The position numbers were made by a program, and so were the translations under genes. From assembly GCA_964592645.1 (NCBI GenBank), contig CAZQFV010000009.1, positions 1 to 64,000 on the forward strand: a DNA stretch of 64,000 bases, given 5' to 3'. Positions 32,024-41,177 of this stretch are shown here, in pieces. The stretch's first letter is position 1. Every line of letters begins with the position of its first letter. Origin of the DNA: CAZQFV01 sp964592645 (lineage in GTDB: Bacteria; Chloroflexota; Chloroflexia; DTKN01). The notes beneath the pieces were generated by a model. The model searched no databases. It was not told where the DNA came from and was given only the letters and a program-made list of their open reading frames with translations.

Positions 32024-32713
32024 ATGGAACCGGGGCAACGGTTGTACATTTGTTTTGCCCGGGGGAGGAGTATCCGCTTCCTCTCCCATCTGGATATGAT
32101 GCGGTTGTGGGAGCGGGCCGTCCGCCGTGCCCGATTGCCGCTGCGCTACTCCCAGGGATTTCATCCTCATCCCCGTCTTTCATTGGCTCTGCCGCTGGCC
32201 GTCGGTATGACGGCCGACGCGGAGTGGTTGGAGTGCGAGCTCGCGCCGGCGGTCGCGCCTGGCGAGGTCCAGCGACGGTTGGCCGGCCAGTTGCCGCCGG
32301 GGATTGTTTTGCGAGAGGTGCGGGAGGCGCCCTGGAAGGCGCCGGCCCTCGCGGCGCGTGTGCGCGCCGGCGCCTACGAGTTGATCGTGCGCCATCCACT
32401 CCCCTGCAGCGAGGCTCAGGCCCAGGTTGAGCGGTTTCTCCAGTCTCCGACATGGGTCGTGGAGGAGCGGCACAAGGAGCGGCTGCGCAAGATCGACCTG
32501 CGCCAGGCCGTCGGCGAAGTGGAGCTGGAGCGGCGCCCGGGCGGAGAGCTGGTGGTCCGCGCCGTTCTGGGCCAGGGGCGGGGAGGCAGTGCGCGGCCGG
32601 AGACCCTGCTGCGGGCCCTGGGGCTGGGCCCGGCGGCGCTCGGCCATCGCCGATGGCTCGTCCTGGACGAACCGCCGGATGTGGAGGAGAATGGGGGTAG
32701 CGGCGCGGTCTGA
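32024..32713 (+). CDS. TIGR03936/DUF2344-like protein
   Basis: About 229 residues. The start resembles the DUF2344 domain, which in many bacteria is fused to or encoded next to a radical SAM protein: FARGRSIRFLSHLDMMRLWE followed by RRARLPLRYSQGFHPHPRL. The middle contains LPPGIVLREVREAPWKAPAL. Here no radical SAM domain or gene is adjacent, so it stands alone. ATG 32024 is used; GTG codons at 31988 and 32009 are also in frame and have no better ribosome site. Possibly cotranscribed with the kinase downstream, 66 bases on. Confidence 0.8.
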   Translation: MEPGQRLYICFARGRSIRFLSHLDMMRLWERAVRRARLPLRYSQGFHPHPRLSLALPLAVGMTADAEWLECELAPAVAPGEVQRRLAGQLPPGIVLREVREAPWKAPALAARVRAGAYELIVRHPLPCSEAQAQVERFLQSPTWVVEERHKERLRKIDLRQAVGEVELERRPGGELVVRAVLGQGRGGSARPETLLRALGLGPAALGHRRWLVLDEPPDVEENGGSGAV

Positions 32714-32779
32714 CCCGCGTCGCCGGGGATTCCCGGGGGATACAGAACCCGATCGAGTGGGCCCCGATGGAGCAGTTGG

Positions 32780-34399
32780 ATGAGCGGAACCGGCAGGATC
32801 CTGGTCGTGGACGACGAAACGGACATCTGCGACCTCTGCGTGCGCAGCCTGCAACGCTATGGGTACGAAGTCACCGCGACCAGCCAACCCCTGTTAGCCC
32901 TGGACATGCTGCGGCAGCAGGAGTACGACCTTCTGTTGCTGGACGTGCGCATGCCCGAGATTAGCGGCATCGAGGTGATGCGCCGGGTGCGGCAGTTTGC
33001 CCCCGATCTGGCCATCGTGGTGATGACGGGCTACGCCTCCATGGAGATGGCCATCGAGGCGGTGAAACAGGGCGCTACCGACTTTTTGCAGAAGCCCTTT
33101 CAGAACCTGGACAACCTCCGCCTGGCGGTGTCCGAGGCCCTGGCCAAGCGTGATCTGACCAGGGAGCGTTCGCGGTCCCGGGCGCTGATGCGCCTGGTCC
33201 AGGTGAGCGAGCAGATCTCGTCGTCGCTGGAGGACGACGTCCTGGTGCAGGTGGCGCTGCGTGCGGCGATGGAGGAGACGGGCGCCTGGCGCGGCTCGGT
33301 GATGCTGCGCGAACCGGGCAAAGAGGTGCTGTACCTGTCCGGGGCGGTCGGCTTGCCGGCCGAGATCCCGGCCAACTACGCCGTGGGGATGAACGAAGGG
33401 GTGGCCGGGCGCGTTTTGCAGCTTGGCGAACCGCTGCTGGTCGAGGACGTTCGCCGCGACCCGCGCATTGCCGGCCTGCCCCTGCCATACCAGGAGCGCT
33501 ACCAGAACCCTTCCTTCCTGGCTATGCCGATCCGCAGCGGCGAGCGCATCCTCGGGGTGCTGAACCTCAGCGAGAAGGGCGGCCTGCGGCCTTTTCAACT
33601 GAGCGACCTGGAAGTGGCCGGCTTGCTCTGTAACCAGCTGGCCATCGCCCTGGAAAAGGCCCGGCTCTTCAGCGAGATACAGGAGTCGTATCGGCGGCTG
33701 CGCGAGGTCGATCGCCTGAAGAGCGAGTTCCTGAACATTGCCGCGCACGAGCTGCGCACGCCACTTTCGGTGCTCCTGGGCTATGCGATGATGCTGCGCG
33801 GGGAACTGGATGGGAGTCTTCAGGAGTACTCGGCCGCCATGGTGGACAGCGCGCTGCAACTGACCCGCCTGGTGGACGATATGACCAACCTGCGCTACCT
33901 GGAGGCCGGCGGCGTCATCCTGAACCTGCAGTCGCTGGACCTGCGCGAGTTCCTGCCGCGCGAGGTCGAGCAGTTCTGCCAGGTGAACCAGGACAAGGGC
34001 CACCAGGTGTCCGTGGAGGTTGCGCCCGACCTGCCGCCGGCGCGCGCCGACGAGGAAAAAATCGGGCTGGTGTTGGGCAACTTGTTGTCCAATGCCGCCA
34101 AGTTCACTCCCGCTGGCGGGCAGATCCGTGTCTGGGCCCAGCCGCACGACGACAAGGTGCTGGTGGCGGTGCAGGACTGCGGCTGTGGGATCCCGGCCGA
34201 GGAGTGGGAGCGCATCTTTGAGCCGTTCTACCAGGTGGGGGATTCCCTGCGGCGCAAGCACGGTGGAATGGGGCTGGGTTTGTCCATCGCCCGCGAGCTC
34301 GTTTTGCTGCACGGCGGCAAGGTCTGGGTGGAGAGCCAGGTGGGGGCGGGCAGTACCTTTTTCTTCACCTTGCCCCGGTCGGATCTGGAGACTTGCTGA
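32780..34399 (+). CDS. hybrid: receiver-GAF-histidine kinase
   Basis: A 539-residue signal protein with receiver at the N-terminus. Receiver residues are intact: DD at 11-12, phosphoacceptor Asp55 in LLLLDVRMPE, and Lys in FLQKPF near 107. A GAF domain (about 140-300) is followed by HisKA with AAHELRTPL (His near 323) and an ATPase domain with NLLSNAAKFTP, DCGCGIP and GMGLGLSIARE. Such receiver-first kinases usually take phosphate from another kinase. ATG 32780 follows GGAG at 7 bases. The gene for the degenerate-receiver/roadblock-like protein begins 12 bases later. Confidence 0.93.
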   Translation: MSGTGRILVVDDETDICDLCVRSLQRYGYEVTATSQPLLALDMLRQQEYDLLLLDVRMPEISGIEVMRRVRQFAPDLAIVVMTGYASMEMAIEAVKQGATDFLQKPFQNLDNLRLAVSEALAKRDLTRERSRSRALMRLVQVSEQISSSLEDDVLVQVALRAAMEETGAWRGSVMLREPGKEVLYLSGAVGLPAEIPANYAVGMNEGVAGRVLQLGEPLLVEDVRRDPRIAGLPLPYQERYQNPSFLAMPIRSGERILGVLNLSEKGGLRPFQLSDLEVAGLLCNQLAIALEKARLFSEIQESYRRLREVDRLKSEFLNIAAHELRTPLSVLLGYAMMLRGELDGSLQEYSAAMVDSALQLTRLVDDMTNLRYLEAGGVILNLQSLDLREFLPREVEQFCQVNQDKGHQVSVEVAPDLPPARADEEKIGLVLGNLLSNAAKFTPAGGQIRVWAQPHDDKVLVAVQDCGCGIPAEEWERIFEPFYQVGDSLRRKHGGMGLGLSIARELVLLHGGKVWVESQVGAGSTFFFTLPRSDLETC

Positions 34400-34411
34400 C
34401 GAGGAGGCGGC

Positions 34412-35344
34412 ATGGCCAAACGGGTCCTGGTGGTAGCCGGTCGGGAGGGCATCGCGCCCGCCTTCCAAGTGCAGATCGAGCTCTGGGGCGACAGCCTGGA
34501 GTTTGCGCTGGCTGCTTCGGGCAACGAGGCCCTGTGGGAGATCCGGGGCTCCCCTTACGAGTGCGTCCTGGCCCCCTGGCAGATCCCGGAGATGACCGGC
34601 ATCGAGTTTGCCGAGGTTGTCCAGGCGCTTTCGCCGGCCACCAAGGTCGTGTTGGTCGGGGCCCCCATCACGCCGCCCCTGCAGTCGCAGGCTGAACGGC
34701 TGCATGTCTTTGCCCTCTTGCCGGAGGTCTCGCCCCAGGAGGTGGCGGCGGTGCTGAGCCGGGCACTGGGAATGCCCCTGCCGCGCCCCAAGCCCCCGGC
34801 GCCGCCCCCTCCCAGGAAGGAGCCCCCGCCGCCGGTCCAGGAGAAACCCGCGCCGCCGCCGCGGCGGGAAGGGCCTCCCCCGCCGCCGGTCCAGGAGAAA
34901 CCCGCGCCGCCGCCGCGGCGGGAAGGGCCTCCCCCGCCGCCGGCTCCCAAGGTCACCCTGACGCCGGCCCAGGAGGAGAGCATTCGCCGGGCCTTGCGCG
35001 AACTGGTCGCCTCGGTGGGCCCTCAGGTGGCCTTTTTGTCCAGTGCTGCCGGGGATCCCCTGGTCGTCGAAGGCAACGGCGGCGATCTGCCCCTTCCGGC
35101 GCTCGCGGCGCGTATGGCCGCGGCCCTCGCCGCCTCCGGCGACCTGGTTCGCCTGCTGGCCGACGAGCATTCGCTCTGCCTGAGCCTCTTTTCGGGCGCC
35201 CGTTACGATGTCTACGCCTTTACCATTACCGAGGCCACGGCCCTGTTGTTGGTCTTGGACAAGCGCATCGTCGAGAGCAAGCTGGGCTCGATCTGGCTCT
35301 ATACGCGGCGCATCGTCGAAGACCTGCGCAACGCCCTCGGCTAA
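34412..35344 (+). CDS. degenerate receiver, proline-rich linker and roadblock/LC7-like domain protein
   Basis: A 310-residue protein. The N-terminal 125 residues have receiver fold character (KRVLVVAGREGIAP, then YECVLAPWQIPEMTGIEF) but the acidic pair and phosphoacceptor Asp are missing. A Pro-rich linker (about 125-185) contains two 18-residue repeats (PPPPVQEKPAPPPRREG). The C-terminal 120 residues (TPAQEESIRRALRELVASVG to the end) match the roadblock/LC7 pattern, a domain that often binds small Ras-like GTPases; no such GTPase is adjacent. It follows the kinase by 12 bases and probably works with it. Confidence 0.7.
   Translation: MAKRVLVVAGREGIAPAFQVQIELWGDSLEFALAASGNEALWEIRGSPYECVLAPWQIPEMTGIEFAEVVQALSPATKVVLVGAPITPPLQSQAERLHVFALLPEVSPQEVAAVLSRALGMPLPRPKPPAPPPPRKEPPPPVQEKPAPPPRREGPPPPPVQEKPAPPPRREGPPPPPAPKVTLTPAQEESIRRALRELVASVGPQVAFLSSAAGDPLVVEGNGGDLPLPALAARMAAALAASGDLVRLLADEHSLCLSLFSGARYDVYAFTITEATALLLVLDKRIVESKLGSIWLYTRRIVEDLRNALG
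34826..34927 (+). repeat. 54-base tandem repeat in the proline linker
   Basis: Two copies, period 54 bases (18 residues). The copies are almost identical in DNA, consistent with a recent duplication. Confidence 0.85.
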
Positions 35345-35418
35345 AAGCCCCGACCCCGTGGGCTGCACCGGTGGCGGACCTGCCGGGACCTGCGGATGGA
35401 TTCTCGTGAGGGGAAACG

Positions 35419-36399
35419 ATGACCGTCTGGCATGCCCATGCCAAGATCAACCTGAGCCTGGAGGTGCTCGGACGCCGCTCGGACCGCTACCACGATGTGT
35501 TGACGATCCTCCAGACAGTGGACCTGCACGACACCCTGACCTTTACCCCGGCGCCCGAGCTCACCCTGAGTTGCAGTGTCCCGGCTCTGGCCAACGAGGA
35601 CAACCTGGTGCTGCGCGCAGCCCGTCTGTTGCAGCGGGCCACGGGCCGCCGGGATGGCGCTGCGATCCACCTGGAGAAGGGCATCCCTTTGGCGGCCGGG
35701 CTGGGAGGCGGAAGCAGCGATGCCGCCACCGCCCTGGCGGCCCTCAGCCACCTGTGGGACCTGCACATGACCGCCGCCAACCTGCAGAACCTGGCGGCCG
35801 TGCTCGGCAGCGACGTGCCTTTCTTCCTGGTCGGCGGCACGGCCCTGGCCTCCGACCGGGGCCAGATGGTGGAGCCGCTGCCGGCGCTGCCCCCGCACTG
35901 GGTGGTGATCGTGCGCCCGGCGCTCGATATCCCGGAAAAGACCCGGCTGATGTACGCTCACATTACCCCGCGCGAGTATACCACGGGCACGGTCACGCGC
36001 CACATGGCGCGCCTGATCCGGGACAAGGGCTGCCTGGAGCCGGGGCTGATCTTTAACGTCTTTGAGTGGGTGGCCTTTCAACGTTTCGAAAAGATCGACG
36101 AGGTCCGCCAGCAGATCGTCGACGCCGGGGCCGACCATGTGCGCCTCTGCGGGGCCGGCCCGGCCCTCTACGCCATCTACCGCGAGGAAGAGCCCGCCCG
36201 CCAGCTCTACGATCACCTGCGCGGCGAGGGGCTCGAAGCGTACCTGGCGCGCACCGTGTCGGTGAAGCCGGCCCCCCAGGAGGAGCCGGCGCCGGAGCTT
36301 ACCCCGGAGACCGGCAGCGCCGTGGGCGGCAGGAAGCGCCGGGGGCGCCAGGGGGCCCCGACGAAAGAGATCGCCGGCCGCGACGCGCTTGTTCGCTGA
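35419..36399 (+). CDS. ispE: 4-diphosphocytidyl-2-C-methyl-D-erythritol kinase
   Basis: GHMP kinase of the methylerythritol phosphate isoprenoid pathway. AKINLSLEVLGRR at the N-terminus, the ATP loop PLAAGLGGGSSDAATAL near 95, the SDVPFFL segment near 134 and LCGAGPALY near 242, where most family members have GSGP. The last 55 residues after VSVKPAPQEE are a basic, disordered-looking extension not in typical IspE. ATG 35419 follows GAGGGG. The aldo/keto reductase gene begins 22 bases later. Other MEP genes are not in the window. Confidence 0.93.
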   Translation: MTVWHAHAKINLSLEVLGRRSDRYHDVLTILQTVDLHDTLTFTPAPELTLSCSVPALANEDNLVLRAARLLQRATGRRDGAAIHLEKGIPLAAGLGGGSSDAATALAALSHLWDLHMTAANLQNLAAVLGSDVPFFLVGGTALASDRGQMVEPLPALPPHWVVIVRPALDIPEKTRLMYAHITPREYTTGTVTRHMARLIRDKGCLEPGLIFNVFEWVAFQRFEKIDEVRQQIVDAGADHVRLCGAGPALYAIYREEEPARQLYDHLRGEGLEAYLARTVSVKPAPQEEPAPELTPETGSAVGGRKRRGRQGAPTKEIAGRDALVR

Positions 36400-36421
36400 T
36401 TCGCTCGCTTGGAGGTTCCCG

Positions 36422-37555
36422 ATGCAATACCGTACCTTTGGCCGTTTCGACTGGAAAGCCTCGGCGCTGGGCTTTGGCACCATGCGCCTGCCCGTGTTGG
36501 ATGGCGATTCCGCCAGGATCGACGAGCCAGAGGCCACCCGCATGCTCCGCTACGCCATCGACCACGGGGTGAACTACATCGACACCGCCTACGGCTATCA
36601 CCGCGGCAGCAGCGAGCCCTTTGTCGGGCGGGCCCTGCAGGATGGATACCGGGAAAAGGTCCGCCTGGCCACCAAGCTGCCCTGTTGGCTGGTCAAGGAG
36701 CCGGCCGACTTCGACCGCTACCTGGACGAGCAGTTGGCGCGGCTGCAGACGACGCACCTCGATTTCTATCTGCTCCATGCCTTGAACGCCAAATCCTGGG
36801 CCCAGGTGCGCGACCAGGGGGTGCTGGCCTGGGCCGAGCGGGCCCTGGCCGATGGGCGCATCCGCGCCCTGGGCTTTTCCTTCCACGACAGCTACGAGGC
36901 CTTCCAGGAGATCGTGGATGCCACCGACCTGTGGACCTTTTGTCAGATCCAGTACAACTATATGGACGTGGAGGAGCAGGCCGGCACGCGCGGGCTGCGG
37001 TACGCCGCGTCCAAGGGGCTGGCGGTGGTGGTGATGGAGCCGATCCGCGGGGGCCAGTTGAGCAACCCGCCGGAGGCGGTCGCCGCACTGTGGGAGAGCG
37101 CTCCTCGGAAGCGCACGCCGGCCGAGTGGGCTCTGCAGTGGGTCTGGAACCAGCCCGAGGTATCGCTCCTGCTCAGCGGCATGAGCACGATGGAGCAGGT
37201 GCAGGAGAATGTCGACAGCGCCGACCGTTCGGCCGTGGGCGGGCTGACGGTGGAGGAGCTGGCGCTTGTCGACCGGGTGCGCGACGCCTACCGGTCGCTG
37301 ATCCCGGTCCCCTGCACGGGCTGCGAGTACTGCCAGCCCTGTCCCAGCGGGGTGGCCATTCCCCGTATCCTGGAGATGTACAACGAGGCGGTGATGTACC
37401 GCAGCCCGGACAAGGGGCGCCTCTTCTATAGCTGGCTGGAGCCCGAGCAGCGCGCCGACCGGTGCGCGGAGTGCGGGGAGTGCGAGGAAAAGTGCCCCCA
37501 GAAGATCGAGGTCATCACCTGGCTGAAGAAGGCCCACCAGGCGCTTGGCCAGTGA
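36422..37555 (+). CDS. aldo/keto reductase with C-terminal 4Fe-4S ferredoxin domain
   Basis: A 377-residue protein. The TIM-barrel AKR part has catalytic DTAYGYH (Asp, Tyr), ATKLPCW (Lys) and YLLHALN (His). The last 100 residues carry the cluster motifs CTGCEYCQPCPSGV and CAECGECEEKCPQ, which together fit two 4Fe-4S clusters. Such proteins may take electrons from ferredoxin instead of, or in addition to, NADPH. ATG 36422 follows GGAGG (36411-36415) at 6 bases. Substrate unknown. Possibly cotranscribed with ispE. Confidence 0.92.
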   Translation: MQYRTFGRFDWKASALGFGTMRLPVLDGDSARIDEPEATRMLRYAIDHGVNYIDTAYGYHRGSSEPFVGRALQDGYREKVRLATKLPCWLVKEPADFDRYLDEQLARLQTTHLDFYLLHALNAKSWAQVRDQGVLAWAERALADGRIRALGFSFHDSYEAFQEIVDATDLWTFCQIQYNYMDVEEQAGTRGLRYAASKGLAVVVMEPIRGGQLSNPPEAVAALWESAPRKRTPAEWALQWVWNQPEVSLLLSGMSTMEQVQENVDSADRSAVGGLTVEELALVDRVRDAYRSLIPVPCTGCEYCQPCPSGVAIPRILEMYNEAVMYRSPDKGRLFYSWLEPEQRADRCAECGECEEKCPQKIEVITWLKKAHQALGQ

Positions 37556-37568
37556 CCCCCCCTCAGGC

Positions 37569-37829
37569 CACCTCACCGTGGCCACCGGGAACCCGGTCTA
37601 TACCCTGATCCTCAACGGCTTCGCCGGCCTGTACCACCGGATGGCGCTCCTCTACTTTGCCCAGCCGCGGGCCTGCGCTTCTTCGAGGGCCTTTTACCAG
37701 GAGCTGCTCCAGGCAGCCCGGCGGGGCGACTCGGCTGCGGCCCGGCGGATCGTGCGGCGGGTGATGAAGGCTAGCGTGGCCCTGTGGATGGCGGTCAATG
37801 GTGCTATGGATGGCGCGCGCGGCACGTAA
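37569..37829 (+). pseudogene. remnant of a FadR-type GntR regulator (C-terminal domain only)
   Basis: An open stretch of about 86 codons aligns by eye with the end of the acyl-CoA-binding domain of FadR (TGNPVYTLILNGFAGLYHRM, then YFAQPRACASSRAFYQEL). The winged-helix DNA-binding domain and the first part of the effector domain are absent; the aldo/keto reductase ends only 14 bases upstream. No start or ribosome site is evident, and a TTG at 37545 overlaps the reductase. It sits just before the glycerol-phosphate genes, so it is likely a decayed regulator of that unit. The region 37830-37903 has no clear promoter. Confidence 0.75.
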
Positions 37830-37903
37830 CACAGAATAAGCGACCTGGACTCGGGCTACGAGTACCGTACCGCGCGCCGTGCGCGCCCCCTTGGAGGTAG
37901 ACG

Positions 37904-39493
37904 ATGCGTCGTTGGAACGGTTGGGGCGACGAAGCGGTGTCCTACCCCTTGCCGGAGGGGGCGCTGCCGGCGCTGCACGCCTGGGTGGGGCCGGGAACGC
38001 CGCCGCGCGACGCCACCGTCGAGCAGGTGTTGGCCGCGGTGCCCCCCTCGCGCCTGCCGGCCCATCCCCTGGTCTCCACCGACCCGTTCGCCAGGCTGAC
38101 CCACGCCCGCGGGCAGAGCCTGCCCGACTGGCTGGCGCTGCGCAGCGGACGGCTGCCGGCCTTTCCCGATGGGGTGGCCTACCCGGTGGACGATGCCGCG
38201 GTCCGCGAACTGCTGCGCTACGCGCGCCAGGTGGGAGCCCAGGTGATCCCCTACGGCGGCGGGACGAGCGTGGTGGGGCACGTCAACGTCTTGCCCGGCG
38301 CCGCCCCGGTGCTCACGGTCGACATAACGCGGATGAGCGCGCTGCAGCGCCTGGACGAGGTCAGCGGGCTGGCGACGTTCGGCGCGGGCATCGCCGGCCC
38401 CGACCTGGAGGCTCACCTGCGGGCCCACGGCTTTACCCTGGGGCACTTTCCGCAGTCGTTCGAGTACTCTACGCTGGGCGGCTGGGTCGCCACCCGCAGC
38501 AGCGGGCAGCAGTCGCTGCACTATGGGCGCATCGAGCGCCTCTTTGCCGGGGGACGCCTGGAGTCGCCGGCCGGCACGCTGCTCATGCCGCCCTTTCCGG
38601 CCTCGGCGGCCGGCCCGGACCTGCGCGAGCTCGTCCTGGGCAGCGAGGGACGGCTGGGCATCCTCACCGAGGCCACGGTGCGCGCCACCCGGCTGCCGGA
38701 GCGCGAAGAGTTCCTGGGAGTCTTTTTCCCCGACTTGGAGAGCGGCAGCGCGGCGGTGCGCGAGATCATGCAGGCCCGCCTGCCGCTCGGTATGCTGCGC
38801 CTGAGCACCGCCCAGGAGACGGCCACCACCCTGGTCCTGGCCGGCCACGAGCGGCTGATCGCCGCCCTGGAGCGGCTCCTGGCCCTGCGCGGCGTTGCTC
38901 ATGGCAAGTGTATGCTGATCCTGGGGCTCACCGGGCGCCATGGGATCGTCGGCCCGGCCCGCCACGAAGCGGTGGGGCTGGCCCGCCGGCACGGCGGCGT
39001 CTATGTCGGGGGCTCCTTTGGCCGGCAGTGGCACAAGAGCCGCTTCCGCACCCCCTATCTGCGCAACACGCTCTGGGAGATGGGCTATGCCATCGACACC
39101 CTGGAGACGGCTGCCAACTGGACGGACGTCCCGCGCCTGATCGCCACCGTCGAGCAGGCCCTGCGTGCTGCCCTGGAAGCGTTCGACGAGCGCGCCCATG
39201 TATTCACCCACCTGTCGCACCTCTATCCCTACGGGTCGAGCATCTACACAACCTATCTGTTCCGCCTCGCTCCCGACCCCGACGAGACGCTGGCGCGCTG
39301 GCAGCGCATGAAGGCCGCCGCCAGCCAGGCCATCGTCGCCCTCGGCAGCACCATCAGCCATCAGCACGGGGTGGGGACAGACCATGCGCCGTACCTGGAG
39401 GCGGAGAAAGGCGAGCTGGGGATGGCGGTGGTGCGCGAGGTGTGCCGGGTGTTGGACCCGGAGCAGATGATGAACCCGGGCAAGATGCTCTGA
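37904..39493 (+). CDS. FAD-binding oxidase, alkyldihydroxyacetonephosphate synthase-like
   Basis: A 529-residue flavoprotein of the vanillyl-alcohol oxidase family, closer to alkyl-DHAP synthase (AGPS) than to GlcD: starts MRRWNGWGDE, has YGGGTSVVGHVN (about 125), FPQSFEYSTLGGWVATRSSG (about 187) and the C-terminal SHQHGVGTDHAPYL (about 485), ending DPEQMMNPGKML. In eukaryotes the enzyme swaps an acyl for an alkyl chain on DHAP to begin ether lipids. Next to GlpD and an FGGY kinase here, so a role with glycerol phosphate or DHAP-linked lipids is plausible. ATG 37904 follows GGAGG (37893-37897). Confidence 0.85.
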   Translation: MRRWNGWGDEAVSYPLPEGALPALHAWVGPGTPPRDATVEQVLAAVPPSRLPAHPLVSTDPFARLTHARGQSLPDWLALRSGRLPAFPDGVAYPVDDAAVRELLRYARQVGAQVIPYGGGTSVVGHVNVLPGAAPVLTVDITRMSALQRLDEVSGLATFGAGIAGPDLEAHLRAHGFTLGHFPQSFEYSTLGGWVATRSSGQQSLHYGRIERLFAGGRLESPAGTLLMPPFPASAAGPDLRELVLGSEGRLGILTEATVRATRLPEREEFLGVFFPDLESGSAAVREIMQARLPLGMLRLSTAQETATTLVLAGHERLIAALERLLALRGVAHGKCMLILGLTGRHGIVGPARHEAVGLARRHGGVYVGGSFGRQWHKSRFRTPYLRNTLWEMGYAIDTLETAANWTDVPRLIATVEQALRAALEAFDERAHVFTHLSHLYPYGSSIYTTYLFRLAPDPDETLARWQRMKAAASQAIVALGSTISHQHGVGTDHAPYLEAEKGELGMAVVREVCRVLDPEQMMNPGKML

Positions 39494-39514
39494 GTGGGCT
39501 GAGCGAGGCTTTTT

Positions 39515-41164
39515 ATGGATCAGAGAATCTGGCGTAACGATGTCTGGTCGCGGCTCCCCGGTCCCTGGGACATCCTCGTCGTCGGCGGGGGTATCACCGG
39601 CGCCGGCGTCCTGCGCGAGTCCGCCCGGCTGGGCCTGCGCACCCTGCTGGTGGAACAGCGCGATTTCGGCTGGGGCACTTCCAGCCGCTCCTCCAAGATG
39701 GTGCATGGCGGCCTGCGCTACCTCAAGGATGGACAGATCCGGCTGACCTGGGCCGCGGTGCGGGAGCGCAAACGGCTCCTGGCCGAGGGGCCGGGCCTGA
39801 TCGACCCCATGGGCTTTCTGATCGCCACGTACAAGGGCGACCATCCGGGGCGTTGGATGTTCCAGGCCGGCCTGACCGTCTACGACCTGTTGGCCCTGCA
39901 GTGGAGCCACCGCCGCTACGGCGCGGCCGACTTTCAGATGCTGGCGCCCCATGTCCGCCAGGAGGGGCTGGAAGGCGGTTTCCGGTACGGCGATGCCCAG
40001 ACCGACGATGCCCGCCTGGTGCTGCGCGTGATCCAGGAGGCCCTGGCCGATGGCGGCCTGGCGCTCAACTATGTCCGGGCCGGACGGCTGCTGCGGGACG
40101 GCGAGCGGGTGGCCGGCGTGGAGCTCCACGACCTGGTCGGCGGGCGCACGGCAGAGGTCCGGGCGCGGGTTGTCGTCAATGCCACGGGGGTCTGGGTGGA
40201 CACGCTGCGGGGGCAGCTGGGCGTGGGCTCCTGCATCCGCCCGCTGCGCGGCAGCCACCTGGTCTTTCCCCGCTGGCGCCTGCCCTGCGCCCAGGCCATC
40301 ACCTTTTTGCACCCCGCCGACCAACGCGCCGTGTTCATTTTCCCCTGGGAAGGGATCACCCTGGTCGGCACCACCGACTTGGACCACGACCAGCCGTTGG
40401 ATGCCGAACCGGCCATCGATGCCCAGGAGGTGGCCTACCTGATGGCCGCTGCCCGGGCGCAGTGCCCCGATCTGGATCTGCGCCTGGAGGATGTGATCTC
40501 TACCTTTTCGGGGGTGCGGCCGGTCATCCGCAGCGGCCGGGAGTGCGCGCCCTCCGAGGAGTCGCGCGACCATCTCGTCTGGGAGGAGGACGGTCTGGTC
40601 ACGGTGACCGGGGGAAAGCTGACCACCTTCCGCCTGATCGCCCATGACGTTCTGCGCGCCGTGCGCCGCCTCTGGCCCGACCTGCCCCCCCACGACGAGC
40701 GCCGGCCCATCCTGAACCGCGTGGAGGTGGAGATGCCGGAGGCCGGGAGCCTGGACGACATTGCCCGCCGTCGGCTGCTGGGCCGCTACGGGGCCGCCGC
40801 CCCGGCCCTGGTGGCGGCGGCGCGCCCGGGGGAGCTGGAGCCCATCCCCGGCACGGCCACGCTGTGGGCGGAGCTGCGCTGGGCGGCCCGTTCGGAGGCC
40901 GTTGTCCACCTGGACGACCTTCTGCTGCGCCGGGTGCGCCTGGGGATTCTCCTGCCCCATGGGGGAGAGGAACTGCTCCCGCAAATCCGGGCCCTCTGCC
41001 AGGACGAGCTGGGGTGGGACGACGCTCGCTGGGAGGCCGAGGAGTCCGACTACCTGGCGCTGTGGCGCCGCTGCTACAGCCTTCCCGAGGCTGCGCCTGG
41101 CGCGGCGCCGGAAGGGGTTCGCCGGCCGGCGCCGGCCGGTCCGGCCTGCTCCACGAGCGGTTGA
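39515..41164 (+). CDS. glpD: FAD-dependent glycerol-3-phosphate dehydrogenase
   Basis: Oxidises glycerol-3-phosphate to dihydroxyacetone phosphate at the membrane, passing electrons to quinone. Rossmann VVGGGITGAGVLRESARLG near residue 22, then the family block WGTSSRSSKMVHGGLRYL near 52, and TFSGVRPVI near 330 followed by the DAO_C domain with RYGAAAPALVA. 549 residues. The C-terminal 20 residues are Ala/Pro rich. GAGG lies about 7 bases before ATG 39515. It overlaps no neighbour but lies 22 bases after the AGPS-like gene and 14 before the kinase. Confidence 0.93.
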   Translation: MDQRIWRNDVWSRLPGPWDILVVGGGITGAGVLRESARLGLRTLLVEQRDFGWGTSSRSSKMVHGGLRYLKDGQIRLTWAAVRERKRLLAEGPGLIDPMGFLIATYKGDHPGRWMFQAGLTVYDLLALQWSHRRYGAADFQMLAPHVRQEGLEGGFRYGDAQTDDARLVLRVIQEALADGGLALNYVRAGRLLRDGERVAGVELHDLVGGRTAEVRARVVVNATGVWVDTLRGQLGVGSCIRPLRGSHLVFPRWRLPCAQAITFLHPADQRAVFIFPWEGITLVGTTDLDHDQPLDAEPAIDAQEVAYLMAAARAQCPDLDLRLEDVISTFSGVRPVIRSGRECAPSEESRDHLVWEEDGLVTVTGGKLTTFRLIAHDVLRAVRRLWPDLPPHDERRPILNRVEVEMPEAGSLDDIARRRLLGRYGAAAPALVAAARPGELEPIPGTATLWAELRWAARSEAVVHLDDLLLRRVRLGILLPHGGEELLPQIRALCQDELGWDDARWEAEESDYLALWRRCYSLPEAAPGAAPEGVRRPAPAGPACSTSG

Positions 41165-41177
41165 CAAGGAGGAGCCT

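Noticed and set aside
32780..34399. reading the receiver and kinase as two genes
   Set aside because: The frame is continuous with no internal start signal; receiver-GAF-kinase fusions are known.
32894..35368. 824-codon open frame antisense to the kinase and roadblock-like genes
   Set aside because: Low-complexity product; the sense genes have intact family motifs and ribosome sites.
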